Source: Lachnospiraceae bacterium UBA4316 (lineage in GTDB: Bacteria; Bacillota; Clostridia; Lachnospirales; Lachnospiraceae). From it: 12,627 nt of DNA. The notes below the pieces were generated by a model. The model saw nothing but the letters and a program-made list of their open reading frames with translations. It ran no database searches and was not told the origin of the DNA. Numbering within the stretch: position 1 is the first letter of the stretch; the number at the start of each line of letters is the position of its first letter. Shown in pieces: positions 5,801-12,627 of the stretch. The position numbers and the translations under genes are program-made. The stretch covers positions 1-12,627 of the forward strand of contig DGUG01000077.1 of NCBI GenBank assembly GCA_002394535.1, in the 5' to 3' direction.

Positions 5801-6661
5801 TTAAGAAATAACATCATCTATAAATCGGGTCAGGCCCTCAGGCCATTCGCTTTTCTCCGGAAGGTTGTTGTCGCCGAGAGCGATGAGTTTGTTCTTCCCA
5901 TGGTAATCGCTTCCTGCGGTAACGTACAGATCGTATTTAGCCGCAAGCCTTAACATCATCTGGCATAACTTCGGGGTAAATCCGGAGTAAAAGCATTCAA
6001 CTCCCTTTATTCCGAAGTCCATAAGCCTCTTAAGACGTTCTTCCATCTCGTCACCGAGAATCAGCTGGTCGCCGTCTCCGTAGGGAGGATGGGCAAGAAC
6101 CGGAATGCCTCCGCTGTTAAGAATCCCTCTTATCGCCTCTTCGGGGCGCACATATTGATCTTTGAAGCGAAGCTTATTCAAGTATTTATCAAAAGCCTCC
6201 TCCTTGGTTTCGGCATACCCGTATTTGACCATAAGATTGGCAATATGTGGTTTTCCGGGATTATTCAGAGCCAGCAGAGCGTCGATATCTTCCTTTGAAA
6301 AATCAAATCCGAAAGTGTCCCTGATAAAATCAAGCCGTGCCGTAACTTTTTCCATCCTGTACCCGTGTCCGAGATCAACAACATCGCCTATAGATTTGCC
6401 GTCAGGATCATAGTTGTATCCCAGAATGTGATATTTGCCGTGATCATCCTTGCAGGAAAACTCCGAACCGGTGATAAATAGCGGATCATCGCCGGAAAGG
6501 CAGCCAAGTATGGTCTTACAGCCTTTTATCGCATCGTGGTCGGTAAGAGCGAACATATCTATACCGGCATCCCTGGCTTTGGTGATTATCTCTTCCGGTG
6601 CGTCGGTCCCGTCAGAAACAACAGAATGCATATGAAGATCTAATTTTTTTATGTTATTCAT
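5801..6661 (-). CDS. PHP-domain phosphoesterase (RNase AM / TrpH-like)
   Basis: This 286-residue cytoplasmic protein belongs to the PHP metal-dependent phosphoesterases. The metal-binding motifs appear in order: DLHMHS (8-13), TDHD (40-43), GSEFS (65-69), H78, KPHI (137-140), AHP (190-192) and GSDYHG (250-255). The pattern fits the short stand-alone group (YciV/TrpH) whose known members hydrolyse 3',5'-nucleoside bisphosphates and the 5' ends of small RNAs. The exact substrate here is inferred. The ATG at 6661 is needed to keep the first metal motif; the next in-frame ATG (residue 11) would destroy it. The ribosome site is modest (AGCAGG very close, or AAGGA about 13 bases away). It is the last gene of a three-gene minus-strand operon, 39 bases after the STAS-kinase gene. 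Confidence 0.88.
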   Translation of the reverse strand: MNNIKKLDLHMHSVVSDGTDAPEEIITKARDAGIDMFALTDHDAIKGCKTILGCLSGDDPLFITGSEFSCKDDHGKYHILGYNYDPDGKSIGDVVDLGHGYRMEKVTARLDFIRDTFGFDFSKEDIDALLALNNPGKPHIANLMVKYGYAETKEEAFDKYLNKLRFKDQYVRPEEAIRGILNSGGIPVLAHPPYGDGDQLILGDEMEERLKRLMDFGIKGVECFYSGFTPKLCQMMLRLAAKYDLYVTAGSDYHGKNKLIALGDNNLPEKSEWPEGLTRFIDDVIS

Positions 6662-6700
6662 AACCTGCTAACAATCCTTACCAGTCGTGAGTTGGAATAA

Positions 6701-7861
6701 TTAAAAGAGCAATGTATCGTATTTCCCGAGAAGTTCAATAAGCTCGCTTTTCCATAATTCTATCTCAGCCCGGCCCTTTTCACTCTCGAGTCCCTTACGC
6801 CTGATCGAACGCCTTATCATACGCGTATAGCCTATGATACGTGCTTTGTCAGCAACTTCACGGAGCCTGTCTTCATCATCGGTATCAAGGTATGCTGCCA
6901 ATGATTTTTCCCAGAATGTTCTTCCTGTTACGTCGTCAAATCCCTGGAAATTGAGAATGAGATTTTTGTCGTATTCACTGTAGCCCACGAATGAATTGAA
7001 GATCGATCCGAGCTCAAATATCGGATGTCCGATCGCGAGTGTATCCATGTCAATAAGCAGAACTTCGTCATTCTGAAGTTCGAGATTCTTGGTATGGTAG
7101 TCACCATGAAGCATGTGATCATCGTGGGGAACGGCGTTCACAAGATCGAGAAGCTTGTTGCCTTCCGCATCGGGAAGATAATCTTTCATGAAGGTTGCCC
7201 ATCCTACGGCCGTTTGCTTCTGATCGGGGAGTTTTCCCTCGGGAACCAGGGTTGAGTGAATTTTTTTGAGCATATCAACGTACTCTTTGACGCACCAGTC
7301 CATCTTGTCCGGTTCGGTAGCGAGTATTTTGGAGAATGATCTGGCATTTAAGAGCTCAAAAACCGACCCGTAACTGTCACCGACCTTTACGACATCATAG
7401 GAGATCGCTGTGGGGATTCCGAGGATAAGGGCAAGTTTTGCAACTTCACGCTCGTGCTTTATGTCTTCAAGGGCATCGGCATTGTTGTAAACCTTGACTA
7501 CGTTATCCTTATCGATTCTGTATATAGTACCGTTAGCGCCTTTTCCGATCTCTTCGCAGCCCTCGATTGAAACTACCCGGTATGCTTTTTCGACGTTCAT
7601 CATTTCGGTAAAACCGGTCATATCGAATATTTCGTAAATTTCGGGAGAAACATTGGAAACGGTTATATCGGGATATTCCTTTTTAAGGCGGAGAATCACA
7701 CGGAGACCGGCGCTTGAGATGTACTCGAGGGCCGATGCGTCAAGAACGATTGATTTTCCGTCATAGTTTTCAAGTTTTGACATAATCTCCTGCTCGACGG
7801 CAGCCGAATTGTCCGAACTGATCCTGCCCTGAAGGGGTATTGTAAAAGTGTTTTCAGCCAT
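6701..7861 (-). CDS. STAS domain fused to an APH-like kinase
   Basis: This 386-residue cytoplasmic fusion has an N-terminal STAS domain (about 5-98), the fold of anti-anti-sigma factors. The segment LDASALEYISSAGLRVILRL (40-59) places Ser50 where SpoIIAA and RsbV are phosphorylated. After residue 100 comes an aminoglycoside/choline-kinase-like domain: glycine loop EIGKGANGTIYRI (104-116), ATP lysine K123 in VVKVYN, a Glu in HEREVAKLA (136-144), catalytic loop HGDYHTKNL (252-260) with D254 and N259, and metal aspartate D271 in LLIDMDT. All expected kinase residues are present, so it should be active. The resemblance is to the clostridial/Fibrobacter phosphotransferase group TIGR02172 (from memory). 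Its substrate is unknown; antibiotic resistance is unlikely. GGAGG lies 8 bases before the ATG. It sits mid-operon between a membrane glycosyltransferase and a PHP phosphoesterase. Confidence 0.88.
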   Translation of the reverse strand: MAENTFTIPLQGRISSDNSAAVEQEIMSKLENYDGKSIVLDASALEYISSAGLRVILRLKKEYPDITVSNVSPEIYEIFDMTGFTEMMNVEKAYRVVSIEGCEEIGKGANGTIYRIDKDNVVKVYNNADALEDIKHEREVAKLALILGIPTAISYDVVKVGDSYGSVFELLNARSFSKILATEPDKMDWCVKEYVDMLKKIHSTLVPEGKLPDQKQTAVGWATFMKDYLPDAEGNKLLDLVNAVPHDDHMLHGDYHTKNLELQNDEVLLIDMDTLAIGHPIFELGSIFNSFVGYSEYDKNLILNFQGFDDVTGRTFWEKSLAAYLDTDDEDRLREVADKARIIGYTRMIRRSIRRKGLESEKGRAEIELWKSELIELLGKYDTLLF

Positions 7862-7900
7862 TTTATTTACCTCCGTAAATTGATTTATAGTAGATTGTTT

Positions 7901-9400
7901 TTAATCTCGCAGCAGATACAGATGTCCGGCAGAATTGTCATATATACAGTCATATTTGCGCATGACGCTTTCGTATATATCGGGCAGATTATCTGCGAAG
8001 TTATCCCCTATTATGAGCCATTTAGGGGGATTGTTGTCAAGCATTTCCAGAATATCCGAAAGAGCCTGCGGATACAGATCTATAAAATATGGAAGATTAA
8101 CCACATATCTGCAGCACGGCATCATATCGTTTGCTTCGAACATCTGCATATCTATCATGAACGAAAAGACGCTGTCCTTTTCATATTCGGGTATAAGAGC
8201 TGCTATATTTTCGGCGTTTTCCTGGAATTCCTCCGCACTCTGAAAATCCCTGCCGTAAAGTAAGGTTCTTACCGTATCAAGTCCGGAGGGCACATAGTAA
8301 CACAGATATATGAAAAACAGCACAAAGCACAAAGCCTGTTTGTAGTTCTCAAACAGTATTATAGGATCATATACTTTGATAAACAGTATGATCGCAAGGA
8401 GAAGAGCGGGATAAACGGTGGTAAAATAGTAGTAAAAGGGTGTTCCCAGGTGGAGAAGAAACCAGATTGCCGCCGACATTGCCATAAGGGTTATGGACAG
8501 CTCCTTTTGGAGGCGGTCACGATGAAGAACGGCGAATATGAATGCGGCAACGCATCCGGAAAGCTTAAGTTCCCATGTAATGCTGAAGCTTTCGTAATAG
8601 TCGGTGGAGCGCGAAAAACCCAGCTTAAATACACAAAACAGCATATCCGAGAGGGATGAGTTCATTCCGAAGTACACAATGACCGGAAGCGCAGAGATGG
8701 CAACACCGAGAAGGATATAAATGATGTTAATAATCATTTTTTTAAAGTTTTTTGTACTTATATCGGTATACAGAATTGCTGCAATAATCCCGAGGATCGG
8801 TGCTGAAACGCTTATTTTCGAGAAAATATCCACACCGAGGGCAAGGCCCAATACAGTGATTACCGAAAAAGGAAGATCCAAAAAGGACTGTTTCCTGCGT
8901 ACTACGTGGTTTAACACTATATACAGGCATCCGAGTGAGAGAGGCAGCGCAAATTCTTCAAGTGTATTGCCACCCCAAAGAGTCGTAATATTCCCCCATA
9001 AATACACGATCATAACAAAAATCGCCTGTTTTTTCGTGATAAACAGGAGGCAGAGCTCGTATACAAGTACAAGGGATGCAAATGCAAAAGGGATCTGAAT
9101 AATAAACGCCCCGAGCCTGTCGTGGGCAAAAAGTTGGCCGAGAGCTTCTATGAAGAAGAAGTACGGACCTTTCAAGTCGAAAAAATCACGGTACGGAACC
9201 TTCCCTTCGAGGATTCCGCGCCCGACGAGGGTAAAAAAGCTTGCATCACACCCGTACCAGAGTCTGTAGAACGGGCTTGTCCATAGCGAAAACAGAAGAA
9301 GATGCGTTGTGCTTACAATAAAGAGCCCTATGTATTCGGTTATTTTCTGCTTAATCGGAAGATCAGCTATGGAAGGATCTATGGATGCGCGTAACTTCAA
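7901..9400 (-). CDS. Multi-pass membrane protein, GT39-like glycosyltransferase
   Basis: This 499-residue protein has about ten hydrophobic segments and then a soluble C-terminal part (about 395-499). After the first segment, D52 and the stretch LEGKVPYRDFFDLKGPYFFF (64-83) match the first extracellular loop of GT-C enzymes of the PMT/ArnT type. In these an Asp near the membrane is catalytic and the G-x-x-P-Y-x-D-F-x-x-x-K-G-P pattern is common. It probably moves a sugar from a lipid-phosphate donor to an acceptor outside the cell; the acceptor is unknown. The start is TTG at 9398-9400: AGAGG (minus strand, 9409-9413) is 8 bases away and no ATG lies nearby in frame. It is the first gene of the minus-strand operon, with 39 bases to the STAS-kinase gene. 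Confidence 0.75.
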   Translation of the reverse strand: MKLRASIDPSIADLPIKQKITEYIGLFIVSTTHLLLFSLWTSPFYRLWYGCDASFFTLVGRGILEGKVPYRDFFDLKGPYFFFIEALGQLFAHDRLGAFIIQIPFAFASLVLVYELCLLFITKKQAIFVMIVYLWGNITTLWGGNTLEEFALPLSLGCLYIVLNHVVRRKQSFLDLPFSVITVLGLALGVDIFSKISVSAPILGIIAAILYTDISTKNFKKMIINIIYILLGVAISALPVIVYFGMNSSLSDMLFCVFKLGFSRSTDYYESFSITWELKLSGCVAAFIFAVLHRDRLQKELSITLMAMSAAIWFLLHLGTPFYYYFTTVYPALLLAIILFIKVYDPIILFENYKQALCFVLFFIYLCYYVPSGLDTVRTLLYGRDFQSAEEFQENAENIAALIPEYEKDSVFSFMIDMQMFEANDMMPCCRYVVNLPYFIDLYPQALSDILEMLDNNPPKWLIIGDNFADNLPDIYESVMRKYDCIYDNSAGHLYLLRD

Positions 9401-9420
9401 GTCCGAAACCTCTAATTATT

Positions 9421-9449
9421 TTGACATTTGATTATTATATAATTATAAT
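9421..9449 (+). promoter_or_regulatory. Consensus promoter for the aminotransferase operon
   Basis: TTGACA (9421-9426) and TATAAT (9444-9449) are both perfect and 17 bases apart. Transcription should start near 9456. The leader to the first gene (9456-9547) shows no hairpin or riboswitch that I recognise. The -10 box overlaps that of the minus-strand promoter. Confidence 0.8.
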
Positions 9450-9470
9450 AAGAAAGATCGATAATTGCAA
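9442..9470 (-). promoter_or_regulatory. Minus-strand promoter overlapping the plus-strand one
   Basis: On the minus strand TTGCAA (9465-9470) and TATAAT (9442-9447) are 17 bases apart. Transcription should begin near 9435 and run into the membrane glycosyltransferase gene. The -10 box shares four bases with the plus-strand -10, so one polymerase at a time can open this DNA. Confidence 0.7.
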
Positions 9471-9547
9471 TAAAATCAAGGATTTGACAGCAGGTGTGAC
9501 TCTCGGGAACAGGTGGCTCTTAGGAAAAAGAGGCGGAGGATCAAGGT

Positions 9548-10024
9548 ATGTACGGACAGGAAGTAAACTTAAGAGAGATGACCATTGAGGAGTATAAGGA
9601 TGATCTGACAAAACTCCTCAGATACCTGCCGTTTTTGGAGAAAAAGGGCGGTAAGGATGTGCAGAATTACTATGAAGGCGAGGGTGACAACAAAGTAATT
9701 CCCGTTCCGGTTTATGACTCAACACTTCTTGCGTTCATAAAAGAGGCAAAGAAGACCAAGTTTATGAACAAAAACTACCCGTATGTGTACAGAAGATGGA
9801 ACATGCCCGATCCCAAATCCGAGAGGATAGCAATGGAATGTGCTACGCTAAGAGATATTGAGCTGTTTAAGGGAATAATAAGCAAGTATGTGCTCGGAGG
9901 CCAGACCAGGGCAAGTGTTTGGACAACGGCCGTTGAGGAGCGGATATTTGTTACGGCTCTGACACGGCTTCGCTCTCTGATATTTGATTACAGCAAAGAC
10001 CCTGCGGAAAAAAGACCTAGGTAA
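9548..10024 (+). CDS. Hypothetical cytoplasmic protein, unknown family
   Basis: This 158-residue protein has no signal peptide or membrane segment. It is rich in Lys, Glu, Tyr and Arg. Visible blocks are an N-terminal helix (TIEEYKDDLTKLLRYLPFLEKK, 12-33), VPVPVYDSTLLAFIKEAKKT, a tyrosine/arginine patch NYPYVYRRWNMPDP, and a C-terminal helical part (ELFKGIISKYVLGGQTRASV onward). Nothing resembles a catalytic or nucleic-acid-binding motif that I can name. GGAGG (9535-9539) is 8 bases before the ATG. It is the first gene behind a perfect promoter, and its stop lies 16 bases before the aminotransferase start, so it is very probably co-transcribed with the two aminotransferases. Function cannot be assigned. 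Confidence 0.8.
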   Translation: MYGQEVNLREMTIEEYKDDLTKLLRYLPFLEKKGGKDVQNYYEGEGDNKVIPVPVYDSTLLAFIKEAKKTKFMNKNYPYVYRRWNMPDPKSERIAMECATLRDIELFKGIISKYVLGGQTRASVWTTAVEERIFVTALTRLRSLIFDYSKDPAEKRPR

Positions 10025-10040
10025 CAGGTGGTGCAAACAG

Positions 10041-11228
10041 ATGATTTCACGCAAAATGGAAGGCCTTGTGAAGGGCAGCTCGGTAATCCGGGCAATGTTT
10101 GAAGAAGGAAAGCAGATGGCGGCTAAGTACGGAGCCGAGAATGTGTTCGATTTTTCCCTTGGGAATCCGAATGTTCCCGCACCGAAGGAAGTAAATGAAG
10201 CCATTATAGATATAGTCAACAATACGGACAGCGTTAAACTGCACGGATACATGAGCAATGCCGGACACGATGAGGTTCGGGACATTATTGCCGGATCTCT
10301 TAACAGTAAATACGGTACGCATTACGATAAATCCAATATAATCATGACAGTCGGTGCGGCAGGGGGTCTGAATGTAGCCTTAAAGGCGATCCTTAATCTC
10401 GGTGATGAAGTTATCGCATTTGCGCCGTACTTCGGAGAGTACAATAATTATGTGTCTAACTTCGATGGAGAAATGGTTGTAATAACACCTGATATCAATA
10501 CGTTCCAGCCGAATCTGACAGAGTTTGAGCAGAAGATAACAAATAAGACGGCGTGCGTTATCGTAAACTCGCCCAATAATCCGACAGGTGTTATTTATTC
10601 AAAAGAGACACTTGAAAAGATGGGAGAAATACTTGAAGCCAAACAGAAGGAATTCGGCAGGACGATCTATCTTATTACGGATGAGCCGTACAGGGAACTT
10701 GCGTATGATGGTGCTGTCGTGCCCTGGGTTCCGGATCATTATCGCAACACGATAGTAGGCTATTCGTACAGCAAATCACTTTCCCTTCCGGGCGAGAGAA
10801 TCGGATACCTTGTGATTCCGTCCGAGGCGGATGATTTTGAAGATCTGGTTTCGGCGGCAGGTGTGGCAACGAGAATACTCGGTTTCGTAAATGCACCTTC
10901 GATCATGCAGCTTGTTATAGGTAAGTGCGTAGACGCCGCTACCGATATATCCTATTATGACAGAAACAGGAATACGCTTTACGACGGACTTACGAAGCTT
11001 GGGTTCAAATGCCAGAAGCCCGAAGGAGCTTTCTATCTGTTCATGAAATCTCCTGTTGAAGATGAGAAGGAGTTTGTGAACATTGCCAAGAAGTACAACC
11101 TTCTGCTTGTTCCGGGATCGACATTTGCCTGTCCCGGCTTTGTAAGGATAGCTTATTGCGTATCATACGAGACTGTAGTTAATTCGCTTCCGAAGTTTGC
11201 CGAGCTTGCCCGCGAACTCGGATTATGA
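10041..11228 (+). CDS. PLP-dependent aminotransferase, aspartate type (class I/II)
   Basis: This 395-residue cytoplasmic enzyme should transfer amino groups between an amino acid and a 2-oxo acid. The fold-type I landmarks are in order: FSLGNPNVPAP (38-48), the glycine/alanine turn TVGAAGGLN (103-111), NSPNNPTG (176-183), DEPYREL (214-220) with D214 and Y217, and SYSKSLSLPGERIGYL (242-257), where K245 binds the cofactor and R253 its phosphate. FVRIAYC near the end supplies the carboxylate arginine. The substrate is uncertain; many relatives are annotated as aspartate aminotransferases. I chose the ATG at 10041, with AGGTGG (10026-10031) 9 bases before it. An earlier in-frame start at 9984 would overlap the previous gene by 41 bases and add unconserved residues. 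Confidence 0.92.
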   Translation: MISRKMEGLVKGSSVIRAMFEEGKQMAAKYGAENVFDFSLGNPNVPAPKEVNEAIIDIVNNTDSVKLHGYMSNAGHDEVRDIIAGSLNSKYGTHYDKSNIIMTVGAAGGLNVALKAILNLGDEVIAFAPYFGEYNNYVSNFDGEMVVITPDINTFQPNLTEFEQKITNKTACVIVNSPNNPTGVIYSKETLEKMGEILEAKQKEFGRTIYLITDEPYRELAYDGAVVPWVPDHYRNTIVGYSYSKSLSLPGERIGYLVIPSEADDFEDLVSAAGVATRILGFVNAPSIMQLVIGKCVDAATDISYYDRNRNTLYDGLTKLGFKCQKPEGAFYLFMKSPVEDEKEFVNIAKKYNLLLVPGSTFACPGFVRIAYCVSYETVVNSLPKFAELARELGL

Positions 11229-11245
11229 CAGGATGACAATACAAT

Positions 11246-12319
11246 TTGGGAAATTGGGAAGAAAACGTCAGGCGCGTGACTCCGTACGTTCCGGGAGAGC
11301 AGCCGCGTGACGGTAAAAAAGTAATAAAACTTAATACCAATGAAATGCCGTATCCGCCGTCGCCTAGGGTAAAAGAGGCGCTGGCGGCATTTGATTATGA
11401 CAAACTCCGGCTTTACCCGGCGCCTGATGTAGCACCACTTCGCGATGCACTTGCAAAGAGGGAAGGTGTTGCGAGTGATGAAATGTTTGTAGGTGTCGGC
11501 TCTGATGACGTTCTGTCAATGGCATTTCTAACCTTCTTTAATTCAGATAAGCCGGTGATCTTTCCGGATATCACCTATTCTTTCTACGATGTCTGGGCGG
11601 ATGTTTACAGAATACCCTATGAAACAAAACCGCTTGATGATGATTTTCACATTGTAAAGACCGATTATATGTGTGAGAACGGGGGGATTGTCATCGCCAA
11701 TCCGAACGCACCGACAGGAGTGAGTGAGGCGGAGGACGTTGATTTTATAGAAGATATCGTATCGGCCAACCCGGGCAGTGTTGTGATCGTCGATGAGGCA
11801 TATGTGGATTTTGGCGGAGTTACGGCTCTTCCCCTTATCAAAAAGTATGATAACGTCCTGGTTGTCAGGACTTTTTCCAAGTCACGCGCTTTTGCCGGGA
11901 TGAGGATTGGTTATGCCATGGGTAGCAGGAAACTTATAGGCTTTCTGAACGATGTCAAGTATTCAATCAACTCGTATACAATGAACCGTCCGGCGATAGA
12001 ACTCGGAATTGCAGCACTCTCTGATGAAGATTACTTCACTAAAACGGTTGCCGACGTCATAAGAACGAGAGAATGGACGAAAACGGAATTAAAAAATCGC
12101 TCCTTTTACGTTACCGACTCCAAAACAAACTTTGTATTCGCATCCCCTAAGAGTGCCGGATGTGAAGCAGGAGAGCTGTTTGCGGCTCTTAAGGATAAAG
12201 GAATATATGTCAGATGGTGGGATAAGGACAGAATTCGTGACTGGCTCCGTATCTCGGTCGGTACGGACGAGGAAATGCAGACTCTGATCCGCGCGATCGA
12301 TGAAATCATGCAAAAATAG
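11246..12319 (+). CDS. hisC: Histidinol-phosphate aminotransferase-like protein
   Basis: This 357-residue cytoplasmic enzyme resembles HisC, which converts imidazole acetol phosphate and glutamate to histidinol phosphate in histidine synthesis. The typical N-terminus WEENVRRVTPYVPGEQP leads to KLNTNEMPYPPSP (28-40), VGVGSDDVL (82-90), NPNAPTG (152-158), DEAYVDFGG (183-191), and TFSKSRAFAGMRIGYAMG (209-226), with K212 as the cofactor lysine and R220 for phosphate. The usual NENP is NEMP here. The start is TTG at 11246: a TGA at 11234-11236 blocks the frame just upstream, and no ATG is available before residue 34. The ribosome site is weak (AGGA at 11230-11233). It follows the other aminotransferase by 17 bases. 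No other his gene is near, so related substrates such as aromatic amino acids are possible. Confidence 0.85.
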   Translation: MGNWEENVRRVTPYVPGEQPRDGKKVIKLNTNEMPYPPSPRVKEALAAFDYDKLRLYPAPDVAPLRDALAKREGVASDEMFVGVGSDDVLSMAFLTFFNSDKPVIFPDITYSFYDVWADVYRIPYETKPLDDDFHIVKTDYMCENGGIVIANPNAPTGVSEAEDVDFIEDIVSANPGSVVIVDEAYVDFGGVTALPLIKKYDNVLVVRTFSKSRAFAGMRIGYAMGSRKLIGFLNDVKYSINSYTMNRPAIELGIAALSDEDYFTKTVADVIRTREWTKTELKNRSFYVTDSKTNFVFASPKSAGCEAGELFAALKDKGIYVRWWDKDRIRDWLRISVGTDEEMQTLIRAIDEIMQK

Positions 12320-12337
12320 AAAGGAATAATATAGTTC

Positions 12338-12627
12338 ATGAGTACATTTACACATTATCTGATGGTGTTTTTCATATCGATGGTTCCGCTCATTGAGCTT
12401 CGCGGAGCCATTCCTTATGCGGTAGGATTTATAAATGCGGGAGTGCCGCTTTCTCTCCCGTTTTGCTATTGTGTGGCGATTCTCGGAAACATGCTTCCGG
12501 TTCCTTTCATCTTCTTTTTTGCAAGAAAGGTGCTTGAATGGGGAACTGACAAGCCGGTAATCGGGAAATTCTTCACTTTCTGCCTTGAAAAGGGGCATAA
12601 AGGCGGTGAGAAGCTTCAGGCAAAGGC
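12338..12627 (+). CDS. COG2426-type small multidrug-export membrane protein (partial)
   Basis: The first 96 codons are present and the gene runs off the window. The protein starts MSTFTHYLMVFFISMVPLIE and continues LRGAIPYAVGFINAGVP. The P-L-I-E-L-R-G-A-I-P-Y pattern followed by a second hydrophobic segment (about 41-62, LPFCYCVAILGNMLPVPFIFFF) is characteristic of the COG2426 / Sm_multidrug_ex membrane family. The name is historical, and transport function is poorly established. After residue 62 comes a basic cytoplasmic stretch. AAAGGA (12320-12325) lies 12 bases before the ATG. It begins 18 bases after the HisC-like gene and probably shares its transcript. Confidence 0.88.
   Translation, partial: MSTFTHYLMVFFISMVPLIELRGAIPYAVGFINAGVPLSLPFCYCVAILGNMLPVPFIFFFARKVLEWGTDKPVIGKFFTFCLEKGHKGGEKLQAK

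Noticed and set aside
6701..7861. An aminoglycoside resistance gene
   Set aside because: The kinase half shares the fold and catalytic loop only. The STAS fusion and operon context point to another role.
7880..8263. A 127-codon plus-strand frame inside the membrane glycosyltransferase gene
   Set aside because: It lies antisense to a well-supported gene, and its protein shows no signal peptide or domain pattern.
12089..12598. A 169-codon minus-strand frame across the end of the HisC-like gene and the next gene
   Set aside because: It crosses two strongly supported plus-strand genes, and its predicted protein has a shadow-like composition.

Overview
The window looks like chromosomal DNA from a Firmicute of the Lachnospiraceae type (Butyrivibrio or a relative). 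The evidence is strong AGGAGG-type ribosome sites, TTGACA/TATAAT promoters, moderately AT-rich DNA, a sugar ABC importer of the kind that borrows a shared ATPase, and a STAS-kinase fusion typical of clostridia. This placement is inference from style and gene content, not from a marker gene. No rRNA, tRNA, CRISPR, insertion sequence or phage gene is visible.

Layout. (1) 1-1246, plus strand: the last 44 codons of an ABC exporter, then a promoter and an unusual structured leader (181-292) before a cyclophilin gene, which is followed by a small acidic protein gene. (2) 1189-2010, plus strand: one gene with its own promoter and a strong terminator, encoding a cysteine-rich exported protein of unknown function. 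(3) 2011-5800, plus strand: a carbohydrate importer of the CUT1 type, made of a lipoprotein binding protein, a terminator-like hairpin, and two permeases. The binding-protein promoter is bracketed by two near-identical 18-bp sites that look like operators. No ATPase, glycosidase or regulator is encoded beside it. (4) 9470-5801, minus strand: a probable three-gene operon encoding a GT39-like membrane glycosyltransferase, a STAS domain fused to an APH-like kinase, and a PHP phosphoesterase. (5) 9421-12627, plus strand: a probable four-gene operon encoding an unrecognised 158-aa protein, an aspartate-type aminotransferase, a HisC-like aminotransferase, and the start of a COG2426 small membrane protein.

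The operons of regions 4 and 5 diverge from a single core in which a perfect plus-strand promoter and a good minus-strand promoter overlap at their -10 boxes. This should act as a bidirectional, mutually exclusive start site. The most interesting protein is the STAS-kinase fusion, which keeps the phosphorylatable serine position of anti-anti-sigma factors next to a complete-looking kinase active site. The most interesting regulatory DNA is the paired sites around the sugar-importer promoter and the GCGAG-rich leader of the cyclophilin gene.
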